DNA of 64,000 nucleotides from Cryobacterium sp. MP_M3 (GCF_015752155.1 NZ_JADOVI010000005.1:62001-126000); one strand, 5' to 3'. Positions 34,220 through 42,843 are shown, counted from the first letter of the stretch. Program-made: numbers and translations. The notes: generated from the sequence alone by a model not told the origin.

Positions 34220-34984
34220 CTAGCCGATCAGCGCCTGCACGGCCACATAGACGGCGACGCCGAGCACCAGGACAGCGAAGCCCCGCTTGAGGACCGTGTC
34301 GGACAGGCCTCGACCGAGTCGGCCCGCCACCAGGGACGCGGCCATGGCAGATGCGGCGAACGCGCCCGTGACGGCCCAGTCGATCTGGACGTCGCCGAGG
34401 TGGGCGGCGAATCCGGCGACGGAGTTGATGACGATGACGACCAACGAGGTGCCGACCGTCAGTCCCATCGGCAGGCCGAGGACCAACGTGAGCGCCGGCA
34501 CGATGAGGAATCCCCCGCCGACGCCGAGCAGTCCGGTCAGAAACCCGACAACGGCACCCGTGGCCAGTGCCCTGGGCAGGCAGCTGCGCCAGTTGACGCC
34601 TCCACCTGGAAGGGCGCAGGGCCCCCCGGCCGACCTGGTCGGCAGGAACATCCTCACGCCGGCGATGACCATGATCAAGGCGAATGCGCCGAGGAGCACC
34701 CGCTGGTCGAGCATCCGGTTCACCATTGTGCCCAGGTAGGCGGTGGTCACACCGGCCGCGCCGACGATGACGGCGAGACGCCAGTTCACGCCGCGCCGGA
34801 GCCGCGGGAGCACCGCTACGGCGGATGCCGCGCTCACCACGATCAGGGACGTCGGGATGGCCTCCGACAGCGGCAAGCCGACGCCATAGACGAGGGCGGG
34901 GACAGCGAGAATAGACCCACCCCCGCCGACCAGGCCCAGCAGCGCCCCGATGATCAAGCCCAGGACGAGGGCCGTGATGATCAC
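34220..34984 (-). CDS. tauE: TauE/SafE family sulfite/anion exporter
   Basis: 254 aa from a GTG overlapping the rhodanese stop (GTGA). About eight transmembrane helices in two related halves: GALLGLVGGGGSILAVPALVYGVGLP and GFLTGLLGVGGGFLIVPALTLVLGLP carry the repeated G-G-G loop of TauE/SafE. In cst operons TauE is thought to export sulfite or thiosulfate produced by persulfide oxidation. It is last in the four-gene minus-strand operon and converges with cstR after 22 bp. Confidence 0.88.
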   Translation of the reverse strand: MIITALVLGLIIGALLGLVGGGGSILAVPALVYGVGLPLSEAIPTSLIVVSAASAVAVLPRLRRGVNWRLAVIVGAAGVTTAYLGTMVNRMLDQRVLLGAFALIMVIAGVRMFLPTRSAGGPCALPGGGVNWRSCLPRALATGAVVGFLTGLLGVGGGFLIVPALTLVLGLPMGLTVGTSLVVIVINSVAGFAAHLGDVQIDWAVTGAFAASAMAASLVAGRLGRGLSDTVLKRGFAVLVLGVAVYVAVQALIG

Positions 34985-35292
34985 GGAAGCTGGGGCAGAA
35001 TCATCGGGAGGCCCTCGGCCGCCCACTCGAGCATGCCTCCCGTCATCGTGTGCGCGTCGAATCCTGCCTCGGCCAGGTGTCCCGCGGCGGCGGCGCTTCG
35101 ACGCCCGCTCCGGCAGACGACAATGACGGGCCGGGTCGATTCCACGGCTGCGTGGCTGTCGGGGATCAGTCCCAGCGGGATGTGGCGAGCGCCGGGAATC
35201 ATCCCGTCGACCAGTTCCTCGGTTTCCCGGACGTCGATGATCTGGGCGTCGCCGAGCCGGGTGGATACCTGCTGGGGAGTGAGTTCCATCAT
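34981..35292 (-). CDS. Single-domain rhodanese
   Basis: 103 aa. Compact rhodanese domain: IIDVRETEELVDGMIPGARHIPL followed by the active-site loop CRSGRRS with Cys near residue 65. It is expected to carry sulfane sulfur as a Cys-persulfide in the cytoplasm. The ATG ending at 35292 overlaps the stop of the nickel transporter (ATGA) and has GAAAGG upstream; the longer frame to 35334 would be inside that gene. It is coupled to tauE downstream. Confidence 0.88.
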   Translation of the reverse strand: MMELTPQQVSTRLGDAQIIDVRETEELVDGMIPGARHIPLGLIPDSHAAVESTRPVIVVCRSGRRSAAAAGHLAEAGFDAHTMTGGMLEWAAEGLPMILPQLP

Positions 35293-36353
35293 GAATGCCT
35301 TTCCAATATGGGGTGGGTGCGGTACCTCCACCACAGGACCCCGGTGAGCCAGGCCAGCGCAAAGACGCCGATCAGGATCGATCCCAGGGAGTTGAGGTCG
35401 ATGGCCGCGATGAGGCCGGGGGTTCCCCCGCCGACGCCCAGGTCGGTGAGCATGGACATCAGGCCCATCCCCCCGACGAAGAAGGCGACGAACACGGACA
35501 CCCCGGTCACGATGAGGTTGTAGTAGACCTTGCGCAGCGGGTCAGTGGAAGCCCAGCGGTAGACGTGGTTCATCAGGATGCCGTCCGCGCTGTCGAACAA
35601 CGCCATTCCGGCCATGAAGACGACGGGGAGCACCATCGCGGCATACCAGGGCAGGTTCGGCGTGAGCACCCCAGCGAAAACGAACAAGCTGATCGACGCG
35701 GCCGTGTCCAGCCCGAGGCCGAAGAGCACCCCGACCGGGAACATCTTCCAGGGAGCGTCGACGAGCCGGGACATCGGCCGGAGGATCTTGTTGATCAGGC
35801 CGCGGTTGTCCAGGTGGCGGTCCAGGTCGCTCTGCACGAAACGGCCCGTGCGGATGTCGCGGAGCACCTGTCGCAGGCCCTGCAGGGAGGACAGGTTGAG
35901 CGCTCCCATCAGGATGAGGAAGAGCCCGGACACCGCGGCGCCCCAGACCCCGGTGATCTGGCGGAGGGCGGACCCTTCATCGGCGAGGCCGTCCGCGAAC
36001 GCGGTGATGCCGAGGACTAGCAGCACCACGGACGCGAGTACGACCGTGGAGTGGCCGAGGGCGAACCAGAATCCCACGGACACCGGCCGGCGCCCTGCTG
36101 CGACCAGCCGGCGGGTGGTGTTGTCGATGGCGACGATGTGGTCGGCGTCGAAGGCGTGCCGGACTCCGAGCAGGTAGGCGCTGACGGCCAGGCCGAGCAG
36201 TACCGCGGGGTTGCCGCCTGACCGGGCCAGGTCAGGCAGGACGAAGGCGAACAGCGCCCCCCAACCGATCAGGTGGAGGGCGCCCACGGCCGCACCCATG
36301 CCGAGAAGGCTTCGCTTCTCTGCCGAGTGGAATGCCGTTCGGAGCACCGACAC
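35289..36353 (-). CDS. NiCoT family nickel/cobalt permease (HoxN/NixA-like)
   Basis: About 354 aa, eight transmembrane helices. The NiCoT signature is intact: GVRHAFDADHIVAIDN in helix II (HX4DH metal selectivity motif), LGHSTVV, LGLDTAASISLF and GMALFDSADGILMNHVY. It imports Ni2+ or Co2+ by secondary transport. The start is uncertain: GTG at 36353 lies four bases after the CstB-like stop, and no strong Shine-Dalgarno is seen, so coupling is assumed. It is embedded in the persulfide operon. No urease, hydrogenase or Ni-SOD is in the window to explain the metal. Confidence 0.88.
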   Translation of the reverse strand: MSVLRTAFHSAEKRSLLGMGAAVGALHLIGWGALFAFVLPDLARSGGNPAVLLGLAVSAYLLGVRHAFDADHIVAIDNTTRRLVAAGRRPVSVGFWFALGHSTVVLASVVLLVLGITAFADGLADEGSALRQITGVWGAAVSGLFLILMGALNLSSLQGLRQVLRDIRTGRFVQSDLDRHLDNRGLINKILRPMSRLVDAPWKMFPVGVLFGLGLDTAASISLFVFAGVLTPNLPWYAAMVLPVVFMAGMALFDSADGILMNHVYRWASTDPLRKVYYNLIVTGVSVFVAFFVGGMGLMSMLTDLGVGGGTPGLIAAIDLNSLGSILIGVFALAWLTGVLWWRYRTHPILERHS

Positions 36354-36357
36354 GGTG

Positions 36358-37719
36358 CTAGACGGCTTGCTCGGCCATCGGCAGTCCGGCCGCTTCGGCA
36401 TCGCCGAAGGACGCGTCGACGTGCACGACGTCCCGGCCTGCGCGCTGCAGGAGGCTCGCGGCGACCCCGGCACGGTAACCGGACCCGCAGTGGACCCAGA
36501 TCGTGCCGGCCGGGATTTCATCCATCCGGGAGAGGAGCTCGTGGAGCGGCACGTTCATCGCGCCGAGCAGGCGGGAGTCGGCGAACTCGTCGGTGCGTCG
36601 CGTGTCCAGCAGAACGTCGCCGGCGGCACGGTCGCGCAGCAGTTCTGTCCAGCCCACGCGCGGGTACGAGGCGACCGGGGCATCCGGGGCCAGGGCGTGC
36701 GGCTCGGTGCCGATGGCGGCGTCCGGCGAGTCGATGCCGATCCGGGACAGGTCGCGGATCGCGTCCTCGACGTCCGCGTGCGCGCCGACGAGGGTGAGCT
36801 GCTCGTTCCAGGGCAGCACCCAGCCGAGGTAGGTAGTGAAGTTGGAACCGTTGCCGTATTCAAAGCTCACGGCACCCTGCAGGTGGTTGCTGGAGAATGC
36901 GACCCGGTTGCGCAGGTCGACGACCCATTCGCCGCCGGCCAGCCTCCGGGTCAGTTCGGCGGCATCCAGCGACTCGGGCACCTGGAGGTTCGCCGGACCC
37001 GGACCCTGAGTGTTGGCCGGGGCCATGTGGGCATAGTACGACGGGTAGGCGGTGAGGTTGGCGATCAGGTCGGCGACGAAGTGCTCCTCGTCGGCGTCGG
37101 TCAGGGCGTGGTTGGCCGTGAGCTGCTCGCCGATGGTCGATGAGCCGGCTCCGGTGGCGGGGCCGCTGGAGCAGAACGAGCCGAAACCGTGCGTCGGGAA
37201 GAGCGCGGCGTCGTGTTCTGCTTCGTCGACGAGCTTGCGCACGGACGCGTACTGGTCGTGGGTGAGCCCGACCGTGTCCGTGGCGGCGACCAGGTCGGTG
37301 CGGCCGACAGATCCGAATAGCAGGCTTCCACCGGAGAACACGGCCTCGGTGGTGCCATCGCTGACGATGTACGAGAGATGGGTGTGCGTGTGGCCCGGGG
37401 TGGCGACGACGGTGACGCTGAGGTTGCCGACCTGGATGACCTGGCCGTCCGTGACCGGCTCCCGGTCGAATTTCACCGGGTCGGCGGCGTTGACCAGATA
37501 CTGTGCGCCGTGCGCCCTGGCGAGCTCGTAACCCCCGGTCACGTAGTCGTTGTGCAGGTGGGTCTCTGCGACGTGGGTGATCACGACCCCGGTTTCGCGG
37601 GCGACGGCGTCCACCCGGTCGGTGTCGCGCTGCGGGTCGATGACCAGCGCGACGGCACCGTCGTGCACCAGGTAGCTGCGGTCTCCCAGTTGCGGGGTTT
37701 CGATAACGATGACATCCAT
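36358..37719 (-). CDS. cstB: CstB-like persulfide dioxygenase-rhodanese fusion
   Basis: 453 aa. Residues 1-210: ETHE1-type metallo-beta-lactamase with ETHLHNDYVTGG, TPGHTHTHLSY and LFPTHGFG supplying the His/Asp iron ligands. About 255-345: an inactive rhodanese homology domain (VVDLRNRVAFSSNHLQGAV, no active Cys). About 365-453: an active rhodanese with CGSGYR. This three-part order is that of Staphylococcus CstB, which oxidises persulfides and makes thiosulfate. It is first in the CstB - NiCoT - rhodanese - TauE operon, with a perfect CsoR-type operator 51 bp upstream. The frame is open far upstream, but the ATG at 37719 begins the family N-terminus. Confidence 0.88.
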   Translation of the reverse strand: MDVIVIETPQLGDRSYLVHDGAVALVIDPQRDTDRVDAVARETGVVITHVAETHLHNDYVTGGYELARAHGAQYLVNAADPVKFDREPVTDGQVIQVGNLSVTVVATPGHTHTHLSYIVSDGTTEAVFSGGSLLFGSVGRTDLVAATDTVGLTHDQYASVRKLVDEAEHDAALFPTHGFGSFCSSGPATGAGSSTIGEQLTANHALTDADEEHFVADLIANLTAYPSYYAHMAPANTQGPGPANLQVPESLDAAELTRRLAGGEWVVDLRNRVAFSSNHLQGAVSFEYGNGSNFTTYLGWVLPWNEQLTLVGAHADVEDAIRDLSRIGIDSPDAAIGTEPHALAPDAPVASYPRVGWTELLRDRAAGDVLLDTRRTDEFADSRLLGAMNVPLHELLSRMDEIPAGTIWVHCGSGYRAGVAASLLQRAGRDVVHVDASFGDAEAAGLPMAEQAV

Positions 37720-37769
37720 GGTTCGAAGTCCTCCAGGTCTCAATGCGGATCGGTTCCACCGTTCACAAC

Positions 37770-37785
37770 ATACCCCCGGGGGTAT
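37770..37785. promoter_or_regulatory. CsoR/CstR-type operator of the cstB-like operon
   Basis: ATACCCCCGGGGGTAT is a perfect 16-bp palindrome 51 bp upstream of the cstB-like start and is the most symmetrical of the nine boxes in this window. Confidence 0.82.
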
Positions 37786-37837
37786 CGATTGGCAAGTCGA
37801 ACACACCCACCCAGCCCTCGTCCTCGCTCCTGCGGTA

Positions 37838-37877
37838 ATACCCCGCCGGGTATTTGCACTAATACCCCATAGGGTAT
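37838..37877. promoter_or_regulatory. Two CsoR/CstR-type operators over the thioredoxin promoter
   Basis: ATACCCCGCCGGGTAT (37838-37853) and ATACCCCATAGGGTAT (37862-37877). The second overlaps a -10-like TATATT at 37875-37880, only about nine bases before the thioredoxin ATG, so repressor binding would block the promoter and the mRNA is probably leaderless. Confidence 0.8.
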
Positions 37878-37888
37878 ATTCTGGCCGC

Positions 37889-38257
37889 ATGGCTACCATT
37901 GACATCACCGAAAAGACGTTCGACGAGACCATCACCGACAACAGCATCGTGCTCGTGGATTTCTGGGCCGGCTGGTGCGGCCCTTGCCGCATGTTCGCGC
38001 CGACCTTCACTGCAGCCTCGGAGAAGCACCCGGAAATCGTGTTCGCCAAGGTCGACACCGAGGCCGAACAGGGTCTGGCCGCCGCGGCCGGCATCCGTTC
38101 CATTCCAACCCTGATGGCGTTCCGCGACAAGGTCCTCGTGTTCTCCCAGCCCGGAGCGCTCAACGCCGCCTCCCTGGACGAGGTGATCGCCGGGGTCCAG
38201 AATCTGGACATGGCGGCCGTGCACGCCAGCGTCGCCGCCCAGCAAGCCTCCGCCTGA
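37889..38257 (+). CDS. trxA: Thioredoxin
   Basis: 122 aa. Classic thioredoxin: VLVDFWAGWCGPCRMFAPTF with the WCGPC active site near 29-33, FAKVDTEAEQGLAAAAGIRSIPTLMAF with the cis-Pro, then an Ala-rich C-terminal extension of about 15 residues. The ATG is placed directly after the promoter, without a ribosome site, suggesting leaderless translation. Its control by CsoR/CstR-type boxes suggests it reduces protein persulfides formed under sulfide stress. It is followed after 23 bp by an MFS gene in the same orientation. Confidence 0.9.
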   Translation: MATIDITEKTFDETITDNSIVLVDFWAGWCGPCRMFAPTFTAASEKHPEIVFAKVDTEAEQGLAAAAGIRSIPTLMAFRDKVLVFSQPGALNAASLDEVIAGVQNLDMAAVHASVAAQQASA

Positions 38258-38280
38258 CTCGTCGGCCGTCACGCAGCATC

Positions 38281-39579
38281 GTGAGCCTCCCCGCAGCCCC
38301 CAGGACGCGCCGTGATGCCGCGCGCCGCCCGGCCGAGCTGGGCCTGAAGCAGAACCTCGCCCAGTTCCTCCTGCTCGTCGCCGTGAACGCGCTCGTCGGC
38401 GGCACGCTCGGCCAGGAGCGCACGGTGTTGCCGCTCCTGGCCGATCAGGTCTTCCACCTGGACCGCTACACGAGCGCCCTGACCTACATCATCGCCTTCG
38501 GCCTGGCGAAGGCGGGCACCAACTACTTCGCCGGCACCCTATCCGACCGCTACGGTCGCAGACCCGTGCTCGTCGCCGGCTGGCTGATCGCCATCCCTGT
38601 ACCTCTGCTGCTGATCTTCGGGCCCTCCTGGGAGTGGATCGTTGCGGCCAACCTCGTGCTCGGGATCAGCCAGGGCCTGACCTGGTCCACCACCGTGATG
38701 ATGAAGATGGACCTCGTCGGTCCGCAGCGGCGCGGATTGGCGATGGGCTTCAACGAGGCCGCCGGATACCTCGGCGTCGCCGGCACCGCAGTGGCCACCG
38801 GATACATTGCCTCCACGTCGGGGCTTCGCCCCGGCCCGTTTCTCCTCGGCGCCGCCTTCATCGCCCTGGGCCTCGGACTATCCGTCGCCTTCGTTCGGGA
38901 GACCCACCACCATGCCAGGGCCGAGGCGGCATCCCACATCTCGCCGCACGCCGACACCGGTGCCTCGCTCAGCAACCGCCAGGTGTTCACGCTCACGAGT
39001 TTCCGGGACCGGTCCCTGTCCTCGGTGAGCCAGGCCGGTCTGGTCAACAACCTCAACGACGGTCTGGCCTGGGGCCTGTTCCCCATCCTCTTCGCGGCGG
39101 CCGGCCTGAGCATCGAACGCATCGGCATCCTCGCCGCCGTCTACCCTGCGGTCTGGGGCGCCGGCCAGCTCATCACCGGCGGTCTCTCCGACCGGATCGG
39201 CCGCAAATGGCTGATCGTGGGAGGGATGCTCGTCCAGGCCGTCGCGCTGGGCCTGACCGGTGTCGGCAGCGGTTTCGGTATCTGGCTGACCGCCGCGGTG
39301 TTGCTCGGGGCCGGCACCGCCATGGTCTACCCCACCCTGCTGGCGGCCATCGGGGATGTCGCCCACCCCGAATGGCGCGCTCGCTCCGTGGGCATCTACC
39401 GACTGTGGCGTGACGGCGGGTTCGCCATCGGCGCCGTGCTCTCCGGGCTGCTCGCCGACGCGTTCGGCATTCCCAGCGCGATCCTGGTGGTCGCCGCGCT
39501 CACCGCGGCGTCCGGAGCCGTGGTCGCCGTGCGTATGCGCGGGAGCGACTACGTTGAGATCCAGCATCTGCCGACGTGA
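38281..39579 (+). CDS. MFS transporter (12 TM)
   Basis: 432 aa from a GTG 23 bp after the thioredoxin stop. Twelve transmembrane helices in two halves. The MFS loop signature appears twice, as AGTLSDRYGRRPVLVAGW (loop 2-3) and GGLSDRIGRKWLIVGG (loop 8-9). A central loop is rich in His (RETHHHARAEAASHISPHAD). The substrate is unknown; co-transcription with thioredoxin under sulfide/copper-type operators suggests a sulfur compound or stress-related export. The central His-rich loop could bind metal. Confidence 0.85.
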   Translation: MSLPAAPRTRRDAARRPAELGLKQNLAQFLLLVAVNALVGGTLGQERTVLPLLADQVFHLDRYTSALTYIIAFGLAKAGTNYFAGTLSDRYGRRPVLVAGWLIAIPVPLLLIFGPSWEWIVAANLVLGISQGLTWSTTVMMKMDLVGPQRRGLAMGFNEAAGYLGVAGTAVATGYIASTSGLRPGPFLLGAAFIALGLGLSVAFVRETHHHARAEAASHISPHADTGASLSNRQVFTLTSFRDRSLSSVSQAGLVNNLNDGLAWGLFPILFAAAGLSIERIGILAAVYPAVWGAGQLITGGLSDRIGRKWLIVGGMLVQAVALGLTGVGSGFGIWLTAAVLLGAGTAMVYPTLLAAIGDVAHPEWRARSVGIYRLWRDGGFAIGAVLSGLLADAFGIPSAILVVAALTAASGAVVAVRMRGSDYVEIQHLPT

Positions 39580-39802
39580 ACGGGCAGATCGAACTGTCAC
39601 ATCAAGACGCCGCACCATCACAGGTGCCGGCGAGAATACGCCCGCGGCCGCGCTGCTGGATGCCGCGGTCGGCGCCGACCTGGTGATCGTGGGGTCAAGA
39701 GGCCACGGCGGCTTCGCGGGCCTGCTCCTCGGGTCGGTGTCCACCCACGTCGCGCACCACGCCCCCTGCCCGGTGCTGATCGTTCGCCCGCTTCGCCCCT
39801 AG
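39580..39802 (+). pseudogene. Remnant of a universal stress protein (C-terminal half only)
   Basis: Only about 57 residues of a Usp domain remain: ENTPAAALLDAAVGADLVIVG, SRGHGGFAGLLLGSVSTHV, then HAPCPVLIVRP. They closely resemble the intact Usp at 12.6-13.0 kb, but the N-terminal nucleotide-binding strand and any start codon in this frame are missing. The region before it, after the MFS stop, is unrelated. It ends 4 bp into the converging kinase gene. A deletion that joined the MFS 3' end to a Usp gene is the simplest explanation. Confidence 0.7.
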
Positions 39803-41169
39803 CCCGCAGGGGCCGCCGTAGCAGGCAGCCGGATGGAGATGGTGGTTCCCTCCCCGGGCGCCGACGTCGCCTCGATTGTGCCGCCGTGGCTTGCCACGAT
39901 CTCACGCACCAGGGCCAGGCCGATCCCTGAGCCGGCGACCTGCTCCGCCGCGCGGCCCCGCCACAGCCGGTCGAAAATGTGCGGGAGTTCATCCGGCGGA
40001 ATGCCCGGACCGCTGTCGGCGACCCGGAGCAACGCCAGGCCGTGCTCGACCGCGACCGTCAGGACTACTCTGTCCCCCGGTCGGCAGTACCGGGCGCTAT
40101 TGGCCAGCAGGTTGCCGACGGCCTGGTGCAGGCGGTCGGCATCCGCCCGCACGAACGCGGGCCCACTCGGGTCGACGGTCAGATTCAGGTCCGCCGCCCG
40201 CAGCTGCGGCTCCCGGAGGGCGGATTCGTCACGGGCGATCTGCGCGAGGTCGACGGTGGCAAGCCGCATGGACAACCCGGCGGTCTCCACCGCCGACAGC
40301 TCGGCCAGGTCGGCCACCACCCTTCCCAGACGGAGCGATTGGTCGTGCAGGCCGGCGAGGCCTTCCACCGTGGGCTGCACCAATCCATCGCGCAGTTCCT
40401 CCAGCCCCGCCTGCAGCGCCGCCAGCGGGGTGCGCAATTCGTGGGCCACATCGGCTGTCAAATTCCGCCGATCACGATCAGACCGCACCACCGCATCCGC
40501 CATTCCGTTGAACGCGACGGCCAGCTCGCCGAGCTCGCCCGGCCCAGGGCCGGTGGCACGCGACTCCCGGTCCCCCGCGGTGAAGGAGCGTGCCGCATCG
40601 GTCATCCTCCGGATCGGCCGGACGAGCAGCCGAGTCACCAGCCAGCTCGCACCGAGTGCCACGATGAGCGCGACGACCGCGGCCATCGCGATCCACGACC
40701 AGGCGACGTCGACCACCCGGGTTCCGGCCATGGCGCCGAAGTTCACCCGGACCGTGCCGACCTGGCCGCCATCGCTGAGGATCGGCGCGGTGACGACGTT
40801 CTGACTCATTCCGGCCCCCTGGCCCATTCCCTGACCGTTGGGGCTTCCGCCGCCGGAACCACTGGTCTGGACCATATTGCCGTCCAGGTCGAGAACGGCG
40901 AGCCGGGCCGACGCGGCGTCGGCGATCGCGATGGCCCGGCTCAGATCGGCCCGGTCCCAGCCGCCGTCCCTCCGGTAGGCGTCGGCGGCGGCTGCTGCTG
41001 CGGCTGTTGCGATCTGCTCGCGGTCGGCCTGCTGGGCCACCTGCACTCCCCGATCCACACCGATCACGGCCGCCCCGGTGAGCACGAGCACCGATGAGAC
41101 GGCGACCAGGACAAAGGCGAGCAGGAGCCGCCGCCCGAGCGGCCCCAGTCCGAGGCCGACGGAGGTCAT
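39799..41169 (-). CDS. HAMP-domain sensor histidine kinase
   Basis: 456 aa. Two transmembrane helices (about 13-35 and 160-185) flank an extracytoplasmic domain with a Gly/Met/Asn/Gln-rich stretch (SGSGGGSPNGQGMGQGAGMSQN). HAMP, then the H-box ADVAHELRTPLAAL, N-box GNLLANSARY, G1 DSGPGIP and G2 GSGIGLALVREIV follow. The ATG overlaps the stop of the response regulator gene (ATGA). The Met-rich sensor loop and metal-handling neighbourhood suggest copper sensing, which is inference. The Usp remnant ends antiparallel at its 3' end. Confidence 0.9.
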   Translation of the reverse strand: MTSVGLGLGPLGRRLLLAFVLVAVSSVLVLTGAAVIGVDRGVQVAQQADREQIATAAAAAAADAYRRDGGWDRADLSRAIAIADAASARLAVLDLDGNMVQTSGSGGGSPNGQGMGQGAGMSQNVVTAPILSDGGQVGTVRVNFGAMAGTRVVDVAWSWIAMAAVVALIVALGASWLVTRLLVRPIRRMTDAARSFTAGDRESRATGPGPGELGELAVAFNGMADAVVRSDRDRRNLTADVAHELRTPLAALQAGLEELRDGLVQPTVEGLAGLHDQSLRLGRVVADLAELSAVETAGLSMRLATVDLAQIARDESALREPQLRAADLNLTVDPSGPAFVRADADRLHQAVGNLLANSARYCRPGDRVVLTVAVEHGLALLRVADSGPGIPPDELPHIFDRLWRGRAAEQVAGSGIGLALVREIVASHGGTIEATSAPGEGTTISIRLPATAAPAG

Positions 41170-41855
41170 GGTGCCTCGTCCTGGCGAAGCCCGAGCCGGT
41201 AGCCGACGCCGAGCACGGTCTCCACCACGTCGGCTCCCGAGGCGCCGAGCTTGCGCCGGAGATTCTTGATGTGGGAGTCGATTGTGCGCTCGTAGCCCGC
41301 GTACTCGTAGCCGCGCACCCGGTTGACGAGTTCGTACCGCGAGTACACTCGCCCGGGCGCGGCGGCGACCGCTGCCAGGAGGCCCCATTCGGTAGGAGTC
41401 AGGTCGAGCAGGGCGCCGTCCAGCCAGGCCTTGTGCGACCCCTCGTCGATGCGAAGGCGGCTGTTCCCGTAGCTGACCGGTCCGGCCTCGCCGGGCAGGC
41501 CGCTGTAGCGGTGCATCACGGCCTGCACGCGGAGCACCACCTCGGCGGGACTGAAGGGTTTGGTCACGTAGTCGTCCGCGCCCAGCTCGAGCCCGTGAAT
41601 CCGGTCCTCCGTGGTGCTGCGGGCGGTCAGGACGATCACCGGCAGGTTACCCATTCCGTGGATCTCCCGCAGAATGTCCGTGCCGTCGATGTCGGGAAGG
41701 CCGAGGTCGAGGATCACCAGGTCGGCCGAGGGAAGCAGACGCAGCGCCTCCGCGCCCGACGCGGTCGTGAGCACGGAAAACCCGGCCCGTTCCAGGTAGC
41801 GGCGGAGCACGTCCCGGATGTCGCGCTCATCCTCGACGACCAGCACTGTTGGCAT
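41166..41855 (-). CDS. OmpR-family response regulator
   Basis: 229 aa. The receiver domain has the acidic pair VVEDE, phospho-Asp in LVILDLGLPDIDG near 51, T/S in VIVLTAR and KPFSPAE. The C-terminal winged helix has LTPTEWGLL and the recognition region ERTIDSHIKNLRRKLG followed by VLGVGYRLG. It is the upstream gene of the pair with the HAMP kinase. The DUF2202 gene diverges from it across 139 bp and is a likely target. Confidence 0.92.
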   Translation of the reverse strand: MPTVLVVEDERDIRDVLRRYLERAGFSVLTTASGAEALRLLPSADLVILDLGLPDIDGTDILREIHGMGNLPVIVLTARSTTEDRIHGLELGADDYVTKPFSPAEVVLRVQAVMHRYSGLPGEAGPVSYGNSRLRIDEGSHKAWLDGALLDLTPTEWGLLAAVAAAPGRVYSRYELVNRVRGYEYAGYERTIDSHIKNLRRKLGASGADVVETVLGVGYRLGLRQDEAP

Positions 41856-41994
41856 GACTTCACCCTATCCGTCAGGTCAGGCACGGATGCCGTGGCATCG
41901 GATCTCCACGCGATCTCCACACGCCCGGCAGATCCCCTGCACGCCACGGAGGGATCTTGTAGGGAGCAACAACCACAAGCCCAAGGAGCACACC

Positions 41995-42765
41995 ATGCGT
42001 AAGAGAATCATTGTCAGCACGGCGATCGCCAGCGGAGTCGTCATCACCGCCCTCATCGCCACGCCGAGCATTGCGGCCATGAACCGGGGCGGAGACGCCC
42101 AGGACCCCGGCCAGGCAGTGACCAGCAGCCAGCCGTACGCCCACTCCGATGACATGCCCGGCCAGGCCGGCAACATGCACCGCGGCATGGGGGACAGCGC
42201 CGGTACCGGCATGGGCATGGGCACCGGCATGGGCGACGGTGTCGCCGACGGTACCGGCCCCGAAAACGGTTCCGGCATGCGGGGCGATCACGAACCCGGC
42301 CAGGGAATGGGAACCGGCATCGCCGACGTCGCCGGCGGCACAGTGACGGACGGGCAGAAGGCCACGCTCACCGCGATGGCCGCGGAGGAGAAGCTGGCCC
42401 ACGACCTGTACGTCGCTTTCGCCGAGAAGTACGACGCCACCGTCTTCAGCCGGGTAGCGCAGTCGGAGACCAAGCACCTCGAGGCCGTTCGCACGCTCCT
42501 CGAGCGCTACGACATCACCGACCCGACCGTCGGACTGGAAGCAGGAAAATTCCCGGCCGATGCCACCCAGAAGCTCTACGACACGCTCCTCACCCAGGGC
42601 TCGGTCAGCCTGGACGCCGCGAGGGAGGCCGCCCGCACCGTCGAGACGACCGACATCGCCGACCTGACGGCAGCCTCCAACGGGGTCACCGCTCCTGACG
42701 TGCTCACGGTGTACGAACACCTGCTCACCGCCTCGCAGCACCACCTGACCGCCTTCGGCGGCTAA
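41995..42765 (+). CDS. Exported DUF2202 (ferritin-like) protein with Met/Gly-rich region
   Basis: 256 aa with AAGGAG before the ATG. A signal peptide (about 1-28) precedes a low-complexity region of His/Met/Gly/Asp (HRGMGDSAGTGMGMGTGMGD), then the DUF2202 four-helix domain: AAEEKLAHDLYVAFAEKY, FSRVAQSETKHLEAVRTLLERY, and the end helix with ASQHHLTAFGG. The E-x-x-H spacing resembles ferritin-like di-metal sites. The Met-rich segment would suit Cu(I) capture outside the cell. It diverges from the two-component pair and ends at a strong bidirectional hairpin. Confidence 0.85.
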   Translation: MRKRIIVSTAIASGVVITALIATPSIAAMNRGGDAQDPGQAVTSSQPYAHSDDMPGQAGNMHRGMGDSAGTGMGMGTGMGDGVADGTGPENGSGMRGDHEPGQGMGTGIADVAGGTVTDGQKATLTAMAAEEKLAHDLYVAFAEKYDATVFSRVAQSETKHLEAVRTLLERYDITDPTVGLEAGKFPADATQKLYDTLLTQGSVSLDAAREAARTVETTDIADLTAASNGVTAPDVLTVYEHLLTASQHHLTAFGG

Positions 42766-42780
42766 ACGGGAACAGAACCG

Positions 42781-42814
42781 GTGAGGGGCGTCCACGACCG
42801 TGGACGCCCCTCAC
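42781..42814. terminator. Bidirectional terminator between DUF2202 and the rhodanese lipoprotein
   Basis: Arms 42781-42795 (GTGAGGGGCGTCCAC) and 42800-42814 are perfect complements with a 4-nt GACC loop. It lies 15 bp after the DUF2202 stop and 29 bp beyond the stop of the converging rhodanese gene. Confidence 0.8.
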
Positions 42815-42843
42815 CCCTGTCCTCGAGGATCGGTTCGACCGCG

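Noticed and set aside
37770..37877. GC-rich palindromes read as terminators
   Set aside because: They sit in divergent promoter regions, share a 16-bp consensus with boxes at seven other positions, and have AT-flanked ATACCC/GGGTAT arms typical of CsoR-family operators.
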